Counted from the stretch's first letter, positions 27,509 to 38,062 are shown. The stretch: 64,000 bases of DNA from Pseudomonas sp. AB6 (GCF_034314105.1 NZ_JAVIWJ010000001.1:3708501-3772500); one strand, 5' to 3'. Numbers and translations are program-made. Notes: a model not told the origin generated them from the sequence alone.

Positions 27509-28129
27509 ATGACCAGTCCCGCGCCACTTTCGCGGCAACAACTGCGTACTCAGTTGCGCAAAACTCGTCGCGCCTTAAACCCCAGCCAACAACGCCAAGC
27601 CGCTCGCGGTCTGTATCGCCAGCTCGCACAAAACCCACTGTTCCGCCGCGCCAGACACATAGCGCTATATATCCCCAACGACGGTGAAATCGACCCGCGC
27701 TTATTGCTGCGTGCAGCTCAACGACGCGGCAAGAAAACCTACCTGCCGGTGCTCAGCGCCTGGCCACGCACCAAGATGGTTTTTCAGCGCGTCATTCACG
27801 GGGAAACGTTTAGACCTAACCGCTTTCGCATCCCCGAGCCGCGATCAAATGTCGCCCGGCAGCGACTCGTTTGGACACTGGATCTGATTCTTCTACCGTT
27901 GGTGGGTTTTGACGATGTGGGGGGGCGACTGGGCATGGGCGGTGGTTTTTATGACCGTAGCCTAGCGTATCAGGCCCGAAGAAAAGCCTGGCAGAAGCCG
28001 GTTTTGCTTGGGCTGGCCCATGAATGTCAGAAGATCGATCAATTGGCGCAGGCGAGCTGGGACGTGCCGTTACAAGGCACTGTGACCGATAAGCGCTGGT
28101 ATCAAGGAGTCAATAAGGATCGAGGCTAG
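27509..28129 (+). CDS. 5-formyltetrahydrofolate cyclo-ligase
   Basis: 206-residue enzyme converting 5-formyl-THF to 5,10-methenyl-THF with ATP. Family motifs: R-rich N-terminus (RQQLRTQLRKTRRAL), YIPNDGEIDPRLLL near residue 51 and the C-terminal LLPLVGFDDVGGRLGMGGGFYDR near residues 130-152, which forms the ATP site. It follows 6S RNA, as in E. coli (ygfA/fau), where processing links the two transcripts. The 85-nt gap allows cotranscription. Confidence 0.92.
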   Translation: MTSPAPLSRQQLRTQLRKTRRALNPSQQRQAARGLYRQLAQNPLFRRARHIALYIPNDGEIDPRLLLRAAQRRGKKTYLPVLSAWPRTKMVFQRVIHGETFRPNRFRIPEPRSNVARQRLVWTLDLILLPLVGFDDVGGRLGMGGGFYDRSLAYQARRKAWQKPVLLGLAHECQKIDQLAQASWDVPLQGTVTDKRWYQGVNKDRG

Positions 28130-28163
28130 ACGCTGCTTATGATTGCAGCGTCGATAGGATCAA

Positions 28164-28316
28164 TCAGTGCTGCGGTGGCTTTTGATGGTGCTGCTGAGAA
28201 ATTTCTACAGGCGCATCAGACTTATTCGTCCACAAACTCTGTGCGTAGCCGGTGGTTACTACACCCAAACCGAACAAAAAAGCCAAAACCCATAAAATAT
28301 CCGGTTTGCGTTTCAT
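28164..28316 (-). CDS. 50-residue single-pass membrane peptide
   Basis: A short frame between the 5-FCL and EVE genes. It starts at ATG 28316 behind a strong AAGGGGGG Shine-Dalgarno sequence 6 nt away. The product has basic residues MKRKPD, a hydrophobic stretch ILWVLAFLFGLGVVTTGYA (residues 7-25), then a polar His/Gln/Pro-rich tail. The hydrophobic part is either a membrane anchor or a signal peptide with AYA-like cleavage. I do not recognise a named family. The ribosome-binding site and protein-like composition support a real gene. Confidence 0.65.
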   Translation of the reverse strand: MKRKPDILWVLAFLFGLGVVTTGYAQSLWTNKSDAPVEISQQHHQKPPQH

Positions 28317-28506
28317 CGATTGCCCCCCTTGGGCAAATCAATGCGTCACTGACTACGGTTTATAAAGCCGCTGCAACAACGCGATGCTTAAAATCACGCG
28401 CATTCTCCGACAACTATCACTTTCACGCAAATGATGGCGTCAACCGAACGTCGGTTTGTCATAAAATCGCATCACTTTTTTCAACCCCGATTCAGGAGCA
28501 ACACCC

Positions 28507-28956
28507 ATGGCCTATTGGCTGATGAAATCCGAGCCGGAAGAACTCTCGATCAAAGACCTTCAACGCCTAGGCGAAACTCGCTGGGACGGCGTACGCAATT
28601 ATCAGGCGCGAAACTTCATGCGAGTTATGGCGCCTGATGACACCTTTTTCTTTTATCACTCCAGCTGCGCGCAACCCGGGATTGTCGGCATCGGACGTAT
28701 TGTTGATGCAGCTTATCCGGACCCCACCGCACTTGATCCGGGTGGCGCTTATTTCGACCCGAAATCCAGCGAGAAAAAAAATCGCTGGAGCGCCGTCAAC
28801 GTCAGCTTCGTCGAAGCTTTTCCACACGTGCTAAAAATCAGTTACCTGAAGCAGCAAAGCGCACTGGAACAATTGCCTCTCGTGCAAAAAGGTACCCGGC
28901 TTTCAGTCATGCCAGTATCCGCCGACCAATGGCAAGCGATACTGGCGCTGCTTTAA
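28507..28956 (+). CDS. EVE-domain protein
   Basis: 149-residue PUA-like EVE protein. It starts MAYWLMKSEPEELSI and shows TRWDGVRNYQARNFMR near residue 21, FFYHSSC near residue 48 and IGRIV near residue 61; the aromatic cage of such domains binds modified bases in DNA or RNA. Homologues are stand-alone conserved genes in proteobacteria, and the ligand here is unknown. AGGAG lies before the ATG. It converges on the FliL-like gene with only 17 bp between stops. Confidence 0.9.
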   Translation: MAYWLMKSEPEELSIKDLQRLGETRWDGVRNYQARNFMRVMAPDDTFFFYHSSCAQPGIVGIGRIVDAAYPDPTALDPGGAYFDPKSSEKKNRWSAVNVSFVEAFPHVLKISYLKQQSALEQLPLVQKGTRLSVMPVSADQWQAILALL

Positions 28957-28973
28957 ATCCCGGTTCAAGTACG

Positions 28974-29381
28974 TCATTGAATGATTAGGTTGTTGAAGAG
29001 CAAATCTTCAACAACCGGCTTACCCTCCTCATCGCTCATGATTTGCTGGGTTTGCTTGAGCGCTTCCTGACGCAATTTTTCCTTCGCATCGACGTTATTC
29101 ATGGTGTCGACGGTTTGTTGCGAAAACAGCGCCACCAACTGATTGCGAATCAGCGGCTCATTGTGTCTGACCGCCTTTTCAGCGTCGGCACCTGTAACCC
29201 GCAGCGCAATATCAGCTTTGTAGACGTGCAGCTTCGGCCCGCCATCAAGGCCGTAGTTGCCCACTAGGGCAGGACTGAGGGAAACATAAGCCACCTTGCT
29301 GGCATCGCTTTCTTTAGACTCTTCAGCCGATGCCACGACGGGCAGCGACAAAGCCAACAACATGATGATCCACGCTTTCAC
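28974..29381 (-). CDS. Secreted FliL-like protein
   Basis: 135-residue protein with a cleavable signal peptide (MKAWIIMLLALSLPVVASA) and a FliL-type domain (VAYVSLSPALVGNYG, LHVYKADIALRV, RNQLVALFSQQTVDTM, LRQEALKQTQQIM, VEDLLFNNLIIQ). Unlike flagellar FliL it has a signal peptide in place of a permanent anchor, and no flagellar gene is near. It is a paralogue seen at the same place in other pseudomonads. A periplasmic role unrelated to the motor is possible. Confidence 0.82.
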   Translation of the reverse strand: MKAWIIMLLALSLPVVASAEESKESDASKVAYVSLSPALVGNYGLDGGPKLHVYKADIALRVTGADAEKAVRHNEPLIRNQLVALFSQQTVDTMNNVDAKEKLRQEALKQTQQIMSDEEGKPVVEDLLFNNLIIQ

Positions 29382-29512
29382 AGTCCACTCCTCATCCGAT
29401 TTGCTGCGTAGCTTACTGCACTTATGTCTGCTTATTTGGCTCCGGCATTCTGATTGACCCAGAAATCTGCCTACCTACACTTATCGGCTATAACTAAAAA
29501 AGGAATAGTCCG

Positions 29513-30490
29513 ATGAAAGCCCTGCTGTGCAAAGCCTTCGGCCCCGCCGAAACATTGGTGCTGGAAGAAGTCGCCAGTCCAGAAGCAAAGAAAAACGAAA
29601 TTGTCTTGGATGTGCACGCAGCGGGGGTCAATTTTCCGGACACGCTAATTATTGAAGGTAAATATCAGTTCAAACCCCCCTTCCCTTTCTCTCCGGGCAG
29701 TGAAGCATCGGGCGTGGTTTCGGCCGTCGGTGAAAAAGTCAGCCACTTGAAAATCGGCGATCGGGTCATGGCGTTGACCGGCTGGGGCAGCTTTGCTGAA
29801 CAAATATCAGTAGCTGGCTACAACGTTTTGCCTATCCCGGATGCGATGGATTACATCACTGCTGCTGGTTTTAGCATGACCTACGGCACCTCCATGCACG
29901 CCCTCAAGCAGCGCGCCAACCTGCAACCCGGCGAAACCCTGCTAGTACTTGGCGCCTCAGGCGGCGTAGGCCTCGCCGCCGTCGAAATCGGCAAAGCCAT
30001 GGGCGCCAAAGTCATCGCCGCCGCCAGCAGCGCGGAGAAACTTGCCGTAGCCAAAGCAGCCGGCGCCGATGAGTTGATCAACTACAGCGACACTAATCTC
30101 AAAGACGAGATCAAACGCCTCACCAATGGGCTGGGCGTTGACGTTATTTACGACCCGGTGGGCGGGGATCTGTTTGACCAAGCGGTGCGGTCAATTGCTT
30201 GGAATGGCCGGTTGTTGGTGGTGGGGTTCGCCAGCGGGCGTATTCCTGAACTGCCGGTAAACTTGGCGCTGTTGAAAGGTGCTTCGGTGGTTGGGGTGTT
30301 CTGGGGATCTTTTGCGCAAAGACAGCCGTTGGATAACGCGGCTAATTTTCAGCAGTTGTTTGCGTGGTATGCGGAGGGGAAGTTGAAGCCGTTAATATCG
30401 CAGGTTTATCCGCTGGAAAAGGCCGGAGAAGCGATTGACTCGTTGGCGCAGAGGAAAGCAGTTGGGAAGGTAGTTGTTGGAGTTAGATGA
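29513..30490 (+). CDS. NADPH:quinone oxidoreductase, zinc-less MDR family
   Basis: 325-residue medium-chain dehydrogenase/reductase. The N-terminal GroES-like domain (VHAAGVNFPDTLIIEGKYQ; PFSPGSEASGVVSAVG) lacks the zinc ligands of alcohol dehydrogenases. The nucleotide-binding motif LLVLGASGGVGLAAVEIGKA is near residue 144. It resembles QorA-like enzymes that reduce quinones or enones with NADPH. The substrate is not defined. AGGAA precedes the ATG; no obvious operon partner. Confidence 0.88.
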   Translation: MKALLCKAFGPAETLVLEEVASPEAKKNEIVLDVHAAGVNFPDTLIIEGKYQFKPPFPFSPGSEASGVVSAVGEKVSHLKIGDRVMALTGWGSFAEQISVAGYNVLPIPDAMDYITAAGFSMTYGTSMHALKQRANLQPGETLLVLGASGGVGLAAVEIGKAMGAKVIAAASSAEKLAVAKAAGADELINYSDTNLKDEIKRLTNGLGVDVIYDPVGGDLFDQAVRSIAWNGRLLVVGFASGRIPELPVNLALLKGASVVGVFWGSFAQRQPLDNAANFQQLFAWYAEGKLKPLISQVYPLEKAGEAIDSLAQRKAVGKVVVGVR

Positions 30491-30548
30491 CGGGAATTAA
30501 GAACCCGGGCCGCTGCGATGGTGGCTCGGGAGTCCAAAGCCATAACTA

Positions 30549-31229
30549 TTACCCTGCACTACCCTGTGAGGCCGAATTCATTCGTTTGAGCTTCGCTTCC
30601 AGATTCAGGTCCGGCATGGCGTGGCTGCGCAAGCAGTTAGCGGTTTGTTCGACGTAGTCGCGCGTGCTGCCGTTGCGGCCGCAGGCATTGGCGAGGACTT
30701 GGCTGAGGACACTGTCGGGCAAGTTGCCGGCGTAGCTGGGCAGGTGGCGTTCGAGTACGAAACCCAATGCTTGAACCCGAGTGCCGTCTTCAAGGCGGCA
30801 GCTTAGCCAGTGAGGTCTATACGAGGGGTAAGGCATTTCGCGCTGCCAAAGGGCGAGCAGTGATTCTTGCAAGCATTCTGCGGGCAGGCGATAGGCGAAC
30901 CCGCTGCAAGAACCCCCGCGATCAAGACCGAACACAAGACCAGGAAGTTCTGGTGTGCCACGGTGTTCGTGGGACCAAAGATACAAACCGCGATGATAAC
31001 CGTGCACTCGTCCGCGCTGACGCTCTACGGCGGAGCATTCCGGCCGCCAAATGAGCGAGCCATAAGCGAATAGCCACACAGGGCCACCTTGATGCAGCTT
31101 CATGGTGTCTTGCATAGAGCTGAGCAGTTGTTCGCGCGTTAACTGCGGGCCGAGGTCAATTACCGGTGGGTAACTGATCTCCAGGCCGATGTGGGCAGCC
31201 GCGATCAAACTGTTGAGTTCATTCCCCAT
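30549..31229 (-). CDS. ChaC-type glutathione gamma-glutamylcyclotransferase
   Basis: 226-residue enzyme of the ChaC family, which releases 5-oxoproline from glutathione. The substrate-binding loop WLFAYGSLIWRPEC (YGSL motif) is near residue 50 and the catalytic Glu lies in EHRGTPELPGLVFGLDRGG near residue 86. An in-frame extension to 31361 exists, but the ATG at 31229 has AGGGGGAAAGCA immediately upstream and gives a family-like length. A glutathione-degrading enzyme complements gshA at 9.5 kb, though they are not linked. Confidence 0.86.
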   Translation of the reverse strand: MGNELNSLIAAAHIGLEISYPPVIDLGPQLTREQLLSSMQDTMKLHQGGPVWLFAYGSLIWRPECSAVERQRGRVHGYHRGLYLWSHEHRGTPELPGLVFGLDRGGSCSGFAYRLPAECLQESLLALWQREMPYPSYRPHWLSCRLEDGTRVQALGFVLERHLPSYAGNLPDSVLSQVLANACGRNGSTRDYVEQTANCLRSHAMPDLNLEAKLKRMNSASQGSAG

Positions 31230-31570
31230 TGCTTTCCCCCTGGCCTTACCACCCCAGTTGTCGCTGACCTGATGCATATCATGCAATTTGTAATCCACTA
31301 CCGAAGCTGATCTTCCGAGCGGTAGTGAACACAAAGACGCTGCGGGCGCCTTTGCGGTCACCGTTATAGCTTAGAAGCCTTGGTCAACTATTCTAAATAC
31401 CGAAATCGAATAGCGAGTGAGGCTGCTGAAAGGCTAACGGAACTCTTCTAATCCGACCGCCTAACACTGTCAGAAATTTCCGACACATCCTGTAGGCATC
31501 TCACTCTTTCAAGCCTCACTACAGCGCTGTATAAAGCCGCCCCTTGGCTTTAAATGCTCAGAGGAAAATG

Positions 31571-32059
31571 ATGAACGTTAGAGAAATCAAACGCTGGGCG
31601 TCATTGACGCTACTGACGGCGCTCACATCTGTAGGGGCGAGTGAAGCCATGGGCAAGGGTGAAGATGGCTTCTGGCTGGTCCAGACCAGTGTATATACAC
31701 GGCATTTTTCTCCAGACCCTAAACACAATAATCAGCAGCAGCTGATTGGCCTAGAGCGCAACGAAGGGTCTGGTTTGCTGTATGGAGCAGCCACGTTTCG
31801 CAATTCGTACGATCAGCAATCAGCTTACGGGTATGTCGGCAAACGCTTTGAGAACGCAGATTATCCGGTGTACGTGAAAGTTTCTGGAGGCCTAATGTAT
31901 GGCTATCGGGGCCAATACCGCGACAAGATTCCGTTCAACCGATTTGGCGTTGCGCCGGTGATTATCCCATCGGTGGGCGTCCATCTCGGCCCTGTCACGG
32001 CCGAGGCGGTTTTGTTGGGGTTCTCGGCGACGATGGTGAACGTCGGGGTTCGTTTCTGA
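31571..32059 (+). CDS. Small outer-membrane beta-barrel protein
   Basis: About 162 residues: a signal peptide (WASLTLLTALTSVGASEAMG, less ideal than most) and then alternating aromatic/hydrophobic strands (WLVQTSVYTRHF, GLLYGAATFRNSY, YVKVSGGLMYGYRG, VAPVIIPSVGVHLG) ending in VGVRF, a terminal Phe typical of Bam-inserted barrels. The pattern resembles the PagL/PagP size class. Pseudomonas homologues are sometimes labelled sn-glycerol-3-phosphate transporter, which the length does not support. The ATG at 31571 is preferred (GAGGA 5 nt upstream); 31568 is possible. Confidence 0.7.
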   Translation: MNVREIKRWASLTLLTALTSVGASEAMGKGEDGFWLVQTSVYTRHFSPDPKHNNQQQLIGLERNEGSGLLYGAATFRNSYDQQSAYGYVGKRFENADYPVYVKVSGGLMYGYRGQYRDKIPFNRFGVAPVIIPSVGVHLGPVTAEAVLLGFSATMVNVGVRF

Positions 32060-32066
32060 GGCTGAC

Positions 32067-33035
32067 TCAGCCGCGAGGCGCGTAGGCAAAAACGTCGGCG
32101 TGCATCTGGTGCGCGTCCATTCCGGCATTGACCAAGGCGTCGAGCGTTGCGTAGACCATTGCCGGGGAGCCACTGGCGTAGACAATCACCGACGACAAAT
32201 CGCTGATGTCCTGGCTTACCGCTTCATGCAACATGCCGCAGCGCCCTTTCCAACCGCATAGGTCGCTGACTACTTTATGCAAATACAAGTTTGGCATCTG
32301 TTTCCACTCGTCCCAATGGGGCATGTCGTAAAACTCTTCAGGGCGTCGAACCCCCCAGTACAGATGCACGGGGTGTTGAAAACCCGAAGCACGGCAATGC
32401 TCGATCAAGCTTTGCATTTGCCCCATGCCAGTGCCGGCTGCAATCAATACCAGCGGCCCAACAGGTAAATCGGCGAGGTGTGAATCGCCATAAGGCAGTT
32501 CGACGTTGACCATGCTGTTGCGCTGCAATTGTTCAATAAGGCTCAATGCACTGGCTTCACGAGCCAGTATGTGCATTTCAAGATCGCGCCCGCGGTGTGG
32601 GGATGAGGCCATGGAGAATGCCGATTTCTCGCCGTTTTCGCGTTCGATCATCAAGTATTGTCCGGCGTGATAGCGCGGTGGCTTACCTGCGGGCGCTCGC
32701 AGCCGAATGCGCCATACGTCCCCGCCAACTTCAACGCACTCGGTAATCTGGCAGGCCAGCTTGCGTAACGGCAATTCGTTACGCGCTAACACGCCATCCC
32801 ACATCACCACGCAGTCTTCCAGCGGCTCGGCCAGGCAGGTGTAGAACTCGCCATGATCACGCTCCTCACCCGCTTGCATGACTCGACCTTCGACCAACAA
32901 CGCAGAGCAAATATGGCAATTGCCATTGCGGCAACTCTGCGGGCAGTCATAGCCAAGACGTTGTGCAGCGTCGAGTATTCGCTCGCCGGGCAACATCTCC
33001 AGTACCGCACCAGACGGCTGCAAGGTTACACGCAT
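32067..33035 (-). CDS. Ferredoxin-type NAD(P)H reductase (CDP-6-deoxy-glucoseen reductase-like)
   Basis: 322-residue flavoprotein with three domains: an N-terminal plant-type [2Fe-2S] ferredoxin (CPQSCRNGNCHIC with a fourth Cys at FYTC), an FAD domain (YHAGQYLMIE, AFSMAS) near residue 135 and an NAD(P) domain (LVLIAAGTGMGQM) near residue 205. Often annotated as CDP-6-deoxy-3,4-glucoseen reductase, but no deoxysugar genes are nearby, so a general electron-transfer role is as likely. Its ATG overlaps the ubiD stop (TGATG). The pairing with ubiD resembles the fre-ubiD proximity in E. coli. Confidence 0.84.
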   Translation of the reverse strand: MRVTLQPSGAVLEMLPGERILDAAQRLGYDCPQSCRNGNCHICSALLVEGRVMQAGEERDHGEFYTCLAEPLEDCVVMWDGVLARNELPLRKLACQITECVEVGGDVWRIRLRAPAGKPPRYHAGQYLMIERENGEKSAFSMASSPHRGRDLEMHILAREASALSLIEQLQRNSMVNVELPYGDSHLADLPVGPLVLIAAGTGMGQMQSLIEHCRASGFQHPVHLYWGVRRPEEFYDMPHWDEWKQMPNLYLHKVVSDLCGWKGRCGMLHEAVSQDISDLSSVIVYASGSPAMVYATLDALVNAGMDAHQMHADVFAYAPRG

Positions 33036-34501
33036 CAATCTATTCCCAACTCATTCCAAATATCGTCGATCCGGCGTGTTACCGCTTCATCCTTGACGAT
33101 AACCCGACCCCACTCACGTGTGGTCTCACCCGGCCATTTATGCGTTGCGTCCAGACCCATCTTCGAACCCAGACCGGAAACCGGGGAGGCGAAATCGAGA
33201 TAGTCGATCGGCGTATTTTCGATCATCACCGTATCGCGCTTGGGGTCCATGCGTGTGGTAATCGCCCAGACCACATCGCTCCAGTCCCGAGCGTTAATGT
33301 CATCGTCGGTGACAATAACGAACTTGGTGTACATGAACTGTCGCAGAAACGACCAGACACCCAGCATTACGCGCTTGGCGTGGCCGGGATATTGTTTCTT
33401 AATGGTCACGATGGCCATCCGATAGGAACAGCCTTCAGGCGGCAAGTAGAAATCGGTGATCTCCGGAAACTGTTTCTGCAGAATCGGCACGAACACTTCG
33501 TTTAGCGCTACGCCAAGGATAGCCGGTTCATCAGGTGGCCGACCGGTGTAGGTGCTGTGGTAAATCGGTTTGATTCGATGGGTGATGCGCTCCACCGTGA
33601 ACACCGGAAAGCTATCGACTTCGTTGTAATAACCGGTATGGTCCCCATACGGCCCTTCATCGGCCATCTCGCCGGGATGAATCACGCCTTCGAGGACGAT
33701 TTCCGCACTAGCTGGAACTTGCAGGTCGTTACCACGGCATTTAATGAGCTCAGTGCGGTTACCGCGCAGCAAGCCAGCGAATGCGTATTCGGACAAGCTG
33801 TCAGGCACCGGCGTCACTGCGCCGAGAATCGTCGCCGGGTCAGCACCTAACGCCACGGCGACCGGAAACGGCTTGCCGGGATACTTCTCGCACCACTCCC
33901 TGAAATCCAGCGCGCCGCCACGGTGACTCAACCAGCGCATGATGACCTTGTTGCGGCCGATTACTTGCTGACGATAAATACCCAGATTTTGGCGGTCCTT
34001 GTTCGGACCTTTGGTGACGGTCAACCCCCAAGTGATCAGCGGACCTACATCGCCCGGCCAGCAAGTCTGGACTGGCAACATGCCAAGGTCGACATCATCA
34101 CCTTCGATAACCTGTTCCTGGCATGGGGCATCTTTGACGATCTTGGGTGCCATTGCGATGATCTTGCGAAAAATCGGCAGCTTCGACCACGCGTCCTTCA
34201 AGCCTTTAGGCGGCTCAGGCTCTTTGAGAAACGCCAGCAGCTTGCCGATTTCACGCAGTTCGCTGACGGCTTCGGCGCCCATGCCCATGGCCACCCGTTG
34301 CGGCGTACCGAACAGGTTACCGAGTACCGGAATGTCATAACCGATGGGGTTTTCAAAGAGCAATGCCGGGCCTTTACTACGCAAGGTCCGGTCGCAAATT
34401 TCGGTCATCTCAAGCACCGGCGAGACGGGCACCTTAATGCGTTTTAACTCTCCGCGCTGCTCAAGCTGCTGCACGAAATCCCGAAGATCCTTGAATTTCA
34501 T
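33035..34501 (-). CDS. ubiD: 3-octaprenyl-4-hydroxybenzoate decarboxylase
   Basis: 488-residue prenylated-FMN-dependent decarboxylase of ubiquinone synthesis. Recognisable family regions are MKFKDLRDFVQQLEQRGELKRI, YRQQVIGRNKVIMRWLSHRGGA, GPYGDHTGYYNEVDSFPVF (with the catalytic acidic residues near 280) and VDVTRRIDDIW-like C-terminus. Starts at ATG 34501; stop overlaps the reductase start by 1 nt. The reductase could feed electrons to flavin cofactor maturation, though this is speculation. UbiX is not in the window. Confidence 0.95.
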   Translation of the reverse strand: MKFKDLRDFVQQLEQRGELKRIKVPVSPVLEMTEICDRTLRSKGPALLFENPIGYDIPVLGNLFGTPQRVAMGMGAEAVSELREIGKLLAFLKEPEPPKGLKDAWSKLPIFRKIIAMAPKIVKDAPCQEQVIEGDDVDLGMLPVQTCWPGDVGPLITWGLTVTKGPNKDRQNLGIYRQQVIGRNKVIMRWLSHRGGALDFREWCEKYPGKPFPVAVALGADPATILGAVTPVPDSLSEYAFAGLLRGNRTELIKCRGNDLQVPASAEIVLEGVIHPGEMADEGPYGDHTGYYNEVDSFPVFTVERITHRIKPIYHSTYTGRPPDEPAILGVALNEVFVPILQKQFPEITDFYLPPEGCSYRMAIVTIKKQYPGHAKRVMLGVWSFLRQFMYTKFVIVTDDDINARDWSDVVWAITTRMDPKRDTVMIENTPIDYLDFASPVSGLGSKMGLDATHKWPGETTREWGRVIVKDEAVTRRIDDIWNELGID

Positions 34502-34563
34502 TGATCAGGCCATTCCTAAAATAGACGCACATCCTACCTGCTCTGAAGGTTGAATAGGCGACG

Positions 34564-36531
34564 TCAGCGGGCATTTTCGCTCAAGAAAATCGGGTCGAAC
34601 AATGGGGTAAGGCGTTCGCCACCTTGATCCGATAAGTGATTTTCATCCATGTACAACGGCGCGCCGTTTATCTCGGCCCGGCAAACACCGCTCGAGCACA
34701 ACAGCGCGGCCGGATCTAGCACGCGCACTTGACCATCGGCAGCGCTCAATTCAGCGAATAAACTGTCGATAAATCGCTGTCGTGCTTTATGCTCAACAAC
34801 CGGGCGACCAACCATCGAAGCAGAACGCCCGATCATGGCCAAACTGCTCAGTCGACCGATAGTGCCCGGACGCTGCATCGGCACTTCCTTGAACAACCAT
34901 ACCCGTGCGCCGGTTTCACGCACACGGGCGACCATCTTGCGCAGGTCGTCCGCCATGTGTTGCTCTGCGCTGCCACCGTCGTCAGCTCGGAACACCACGT
35001 ACTTCTGGTCGCCGTCTTCTTCCCCATACAGATATAGACTCCAGCGACCCGCGAGTACGACATCGCGAACCTTTTTTCGGCGCACCAGCGCCAACGTTTG
35101 CCGATTGAAGTCTTCGCATTGCTGACGAACGTGAGCACCAATGATGGGTGGGCAACCCGCCAAGCTGACAAGCCAAACAGATTTACCATAACGCTCTGCG
35201 TCGGCCCGGAGCGCAGGCGTCAGCGCGGCAGCATGGCTATCACCCCACACAAATTGCAGAGGCGATGTGTCGGTGGCCCCGCCAAAGCGGCACACGGTGT
35301 TCAAATCAGCGCTTTGCGTGTCCATCAAACATGCTATCTGCCCTTGAGTCCAATGACTCGCCTGAGCATATCGCATGGCTTGATCGGATAAACGCTCAGG
35401 CATACCGTCCGTCCAGCGTAATGATTGGCCCAGCATGGCCAGCGCCAACATGCTGATAGCGGCAGCACCCACCATTGACTCGCGAGTCGCCATTAGCCGC
35501 TTTTGCCTGAAAGGCAGTTCTACAAAACGCCAGCTCAGACATGCCAACCCCATGCTAACTAGCACCCAGGCGCAGGCTTCGGTCAGTGACAGGCCATCGA
35601 CCGATACCGCATTGGCGTAGACGAAAATCGGCCAGTGCCAGAGGTAGAGCGAATATGAAATGAGCCCAACTCCTACCAGCATCCGAGTGCCCAGGAGTCG
35701 GCCCACCCACGTCGGTGACTGGCCGTTGGCCCACAACATCGCTGTAGCACCCAGTACCGGAAGCAACGCCGCCCAACCCGGAAACAACGTATTTTTGTCT
35801 AACGTACACACCGCCAGGATCACGGCCGCAAATCCCGCCACGCTCACGACCTGATAAACCCACGGACGCAATCCGCGTGGCTGCGCAGGTAGCGCAGGTA
35901 GCGCAGCCAGCATTGCGCCGCACAGCAACTCCCATGCCCGCATCGGCAATAAAAAGAAAGCGGCATCGGGTTGCCGGGCCACAGTCCAAATATTGAGAAG
36001 AAACGACACCACCAGCAACGCGAACAACACCCAACGCCAGCGCCGGATATAACGCGTAAGCAGAACCATCAACAAAGGGAAGAAAATGTAGTACTGCTCT
36101 TCGACAGACAGCGACCAAGTGTGCAGTAACGGTTTGAACGCCGAAGCCGCCTCGAAATAGCCGTCTTGATGCATGAAAAGAATGTTGGAAACGAACATCG
36201 CCTGGTAACGAACGGCTCGGCCCAACTGCGCATAATCGTTAGGGGGTAGTAGCAACCAGCCGACTAACAGAACGGCGCCTATCACTACACTTAACGCTGG
36301 GATAATGCGTCGAGCGCGCCGCGACCAAAACTCATAAAAACTGAACCGCCCAGCTTCGATTTCACGACATATGATTGATGTAATCAGAAATCCTGAAATA
36401 ACAAAAAACACGTCGACGCCTACAAAGCCGCCGCTGAAGCCATTGAACCCGTAATGAAACAGGACGACTGGAATAACGGCCAGCGCCCGTAATCCGTCGA
36501 TGTCACGACGATTGCCAAGGATGTAATTCAC
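34564..36531 (-). CDS. OafA/YrhL O-acyltransferase with C-terminal SGNH domain
   Basis: 655-residue membrane protein. The N-terminal half is an acyltransferase-3 domain of about ten membrane spans, with RRDIDGLRALAVIPVVLFHYG near residue 8 and VFFVISGFLI near residue 41. The C-terminal part is an SGNH domain (FVWGDSHAAALTPAL near residue 430, DENHLSDQGG near the end). Such proteins O-acetylate lipopolysaccharide or other surface glycans. GTG at 36531 is the start because the conserved RxxDGLR motif begins eight residues later. The start is only 11 nt beyond the rho terminator T-run. Confidence 0.9.
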   Translation of the reverse strand: MNYILGNRRDIDGLRALAVIPVVLFHYGFNGFSGGFVGVDVFFVISGFLITSIICREIEAGRFSFYEFWSRRARRIIPALSVVIGAVLLVGWLLLPPNDYAQLGRAVRYQAMFVSNILFMHQDGYFEAASAFKPLLHTWSLSVEEQYYIFFPLLMVLLTRYIRRWRWVLFALLVVSFLLNIWTVARQPDAAFFLLPMRAWELLCGAMLAALPALPAQPRGLRPWVYQVVSVAGFAAVILAVCTLDKNTLFPGWAALLPVLGATAMLWANGQSPTWVGRLLGTRMLVGVGLISYSLYLWHWPIFVYANAVSVDGLSLTEACAWVLVSMGLACLSWRFVELPFRQKRLMATRESMVGAAAISMLALAMLGQSLRWTDGMPERLSDQAMRYAQASHWTQGQIACLMDTQSADLNTVCRFGGATDTSPLQFVWGDSHAAALTPALRADAERYGKSVWLVSLAGCPPIIGAHVRQQCEDFNRQTLALVRRKKVRDVVLAGRWSLYLYGEEDGDQKYVVFRADDGGSAEQHMADDLRKMVARVRETGARVWLFKEVPMQRPGTIGRLSSLAMIGRSASMVGRPVVEHKARQRFIDSLFAELSAADGQVRVLDPAALLCSSGVCRAEINGAPLYMDENHLSDQGGERLTPLFDPIFLSENAR

Positions 36532-36542
36532 TTCCGTGTCCC

Positions 36543-36570
36543 AAAAAAAATGGTGTCCCTAAGGACACCA
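36543..36570 (-). terminator. Rho-independent terminator of rho
   Basis: On the minus strand TGGTGTCC and GGACACCA (36551-36558 and 36563-36570) pair around TTAG and are followed by eight T (36543-36550). It lies 38 nt after the rho stop and directly before the acyltransferase start. Confidence 0.9.
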
Positions 36571-36607
36571 CTCTTTTCACACGGTTCAGCCAGATTGAGT
36601 CAGCGGC

Positions 36608-37867
<1,260 letters not shown>

Positions 37868-38062
37868 ATAGGAATGACGTAATCATGTATGGGAGGGGAA
37901 ATTAAGCTTTTGGCTTAATGAGGCCGCGCCGCAGAGAAGGCGACAGGATCGCGTACTAATTCGAAAGGATAAGCGTCGGCGACGGCTAGCAGGGGGCAAT
38001 GGAGAAGCCATTGCGGGGCCGAATGTAACACTGCACTTTCAGGGCGTCTAGTCCTGGCTTCA

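Noticed and set aside
28139..28522. 127-codon plus-strand frame over the small-peptide region
   Set aside because: No ribosome-binding site and an unstructured, basic product; the minus-strand 50-residue frame has a far better start.
31571..32059. Glycerol-3-phosphate transporter (GlpT)
   Set aside because: GlpT is a large multi-span MFS protein; this product is about 160 residues with beta-strand periodicity and a terminal Phe.
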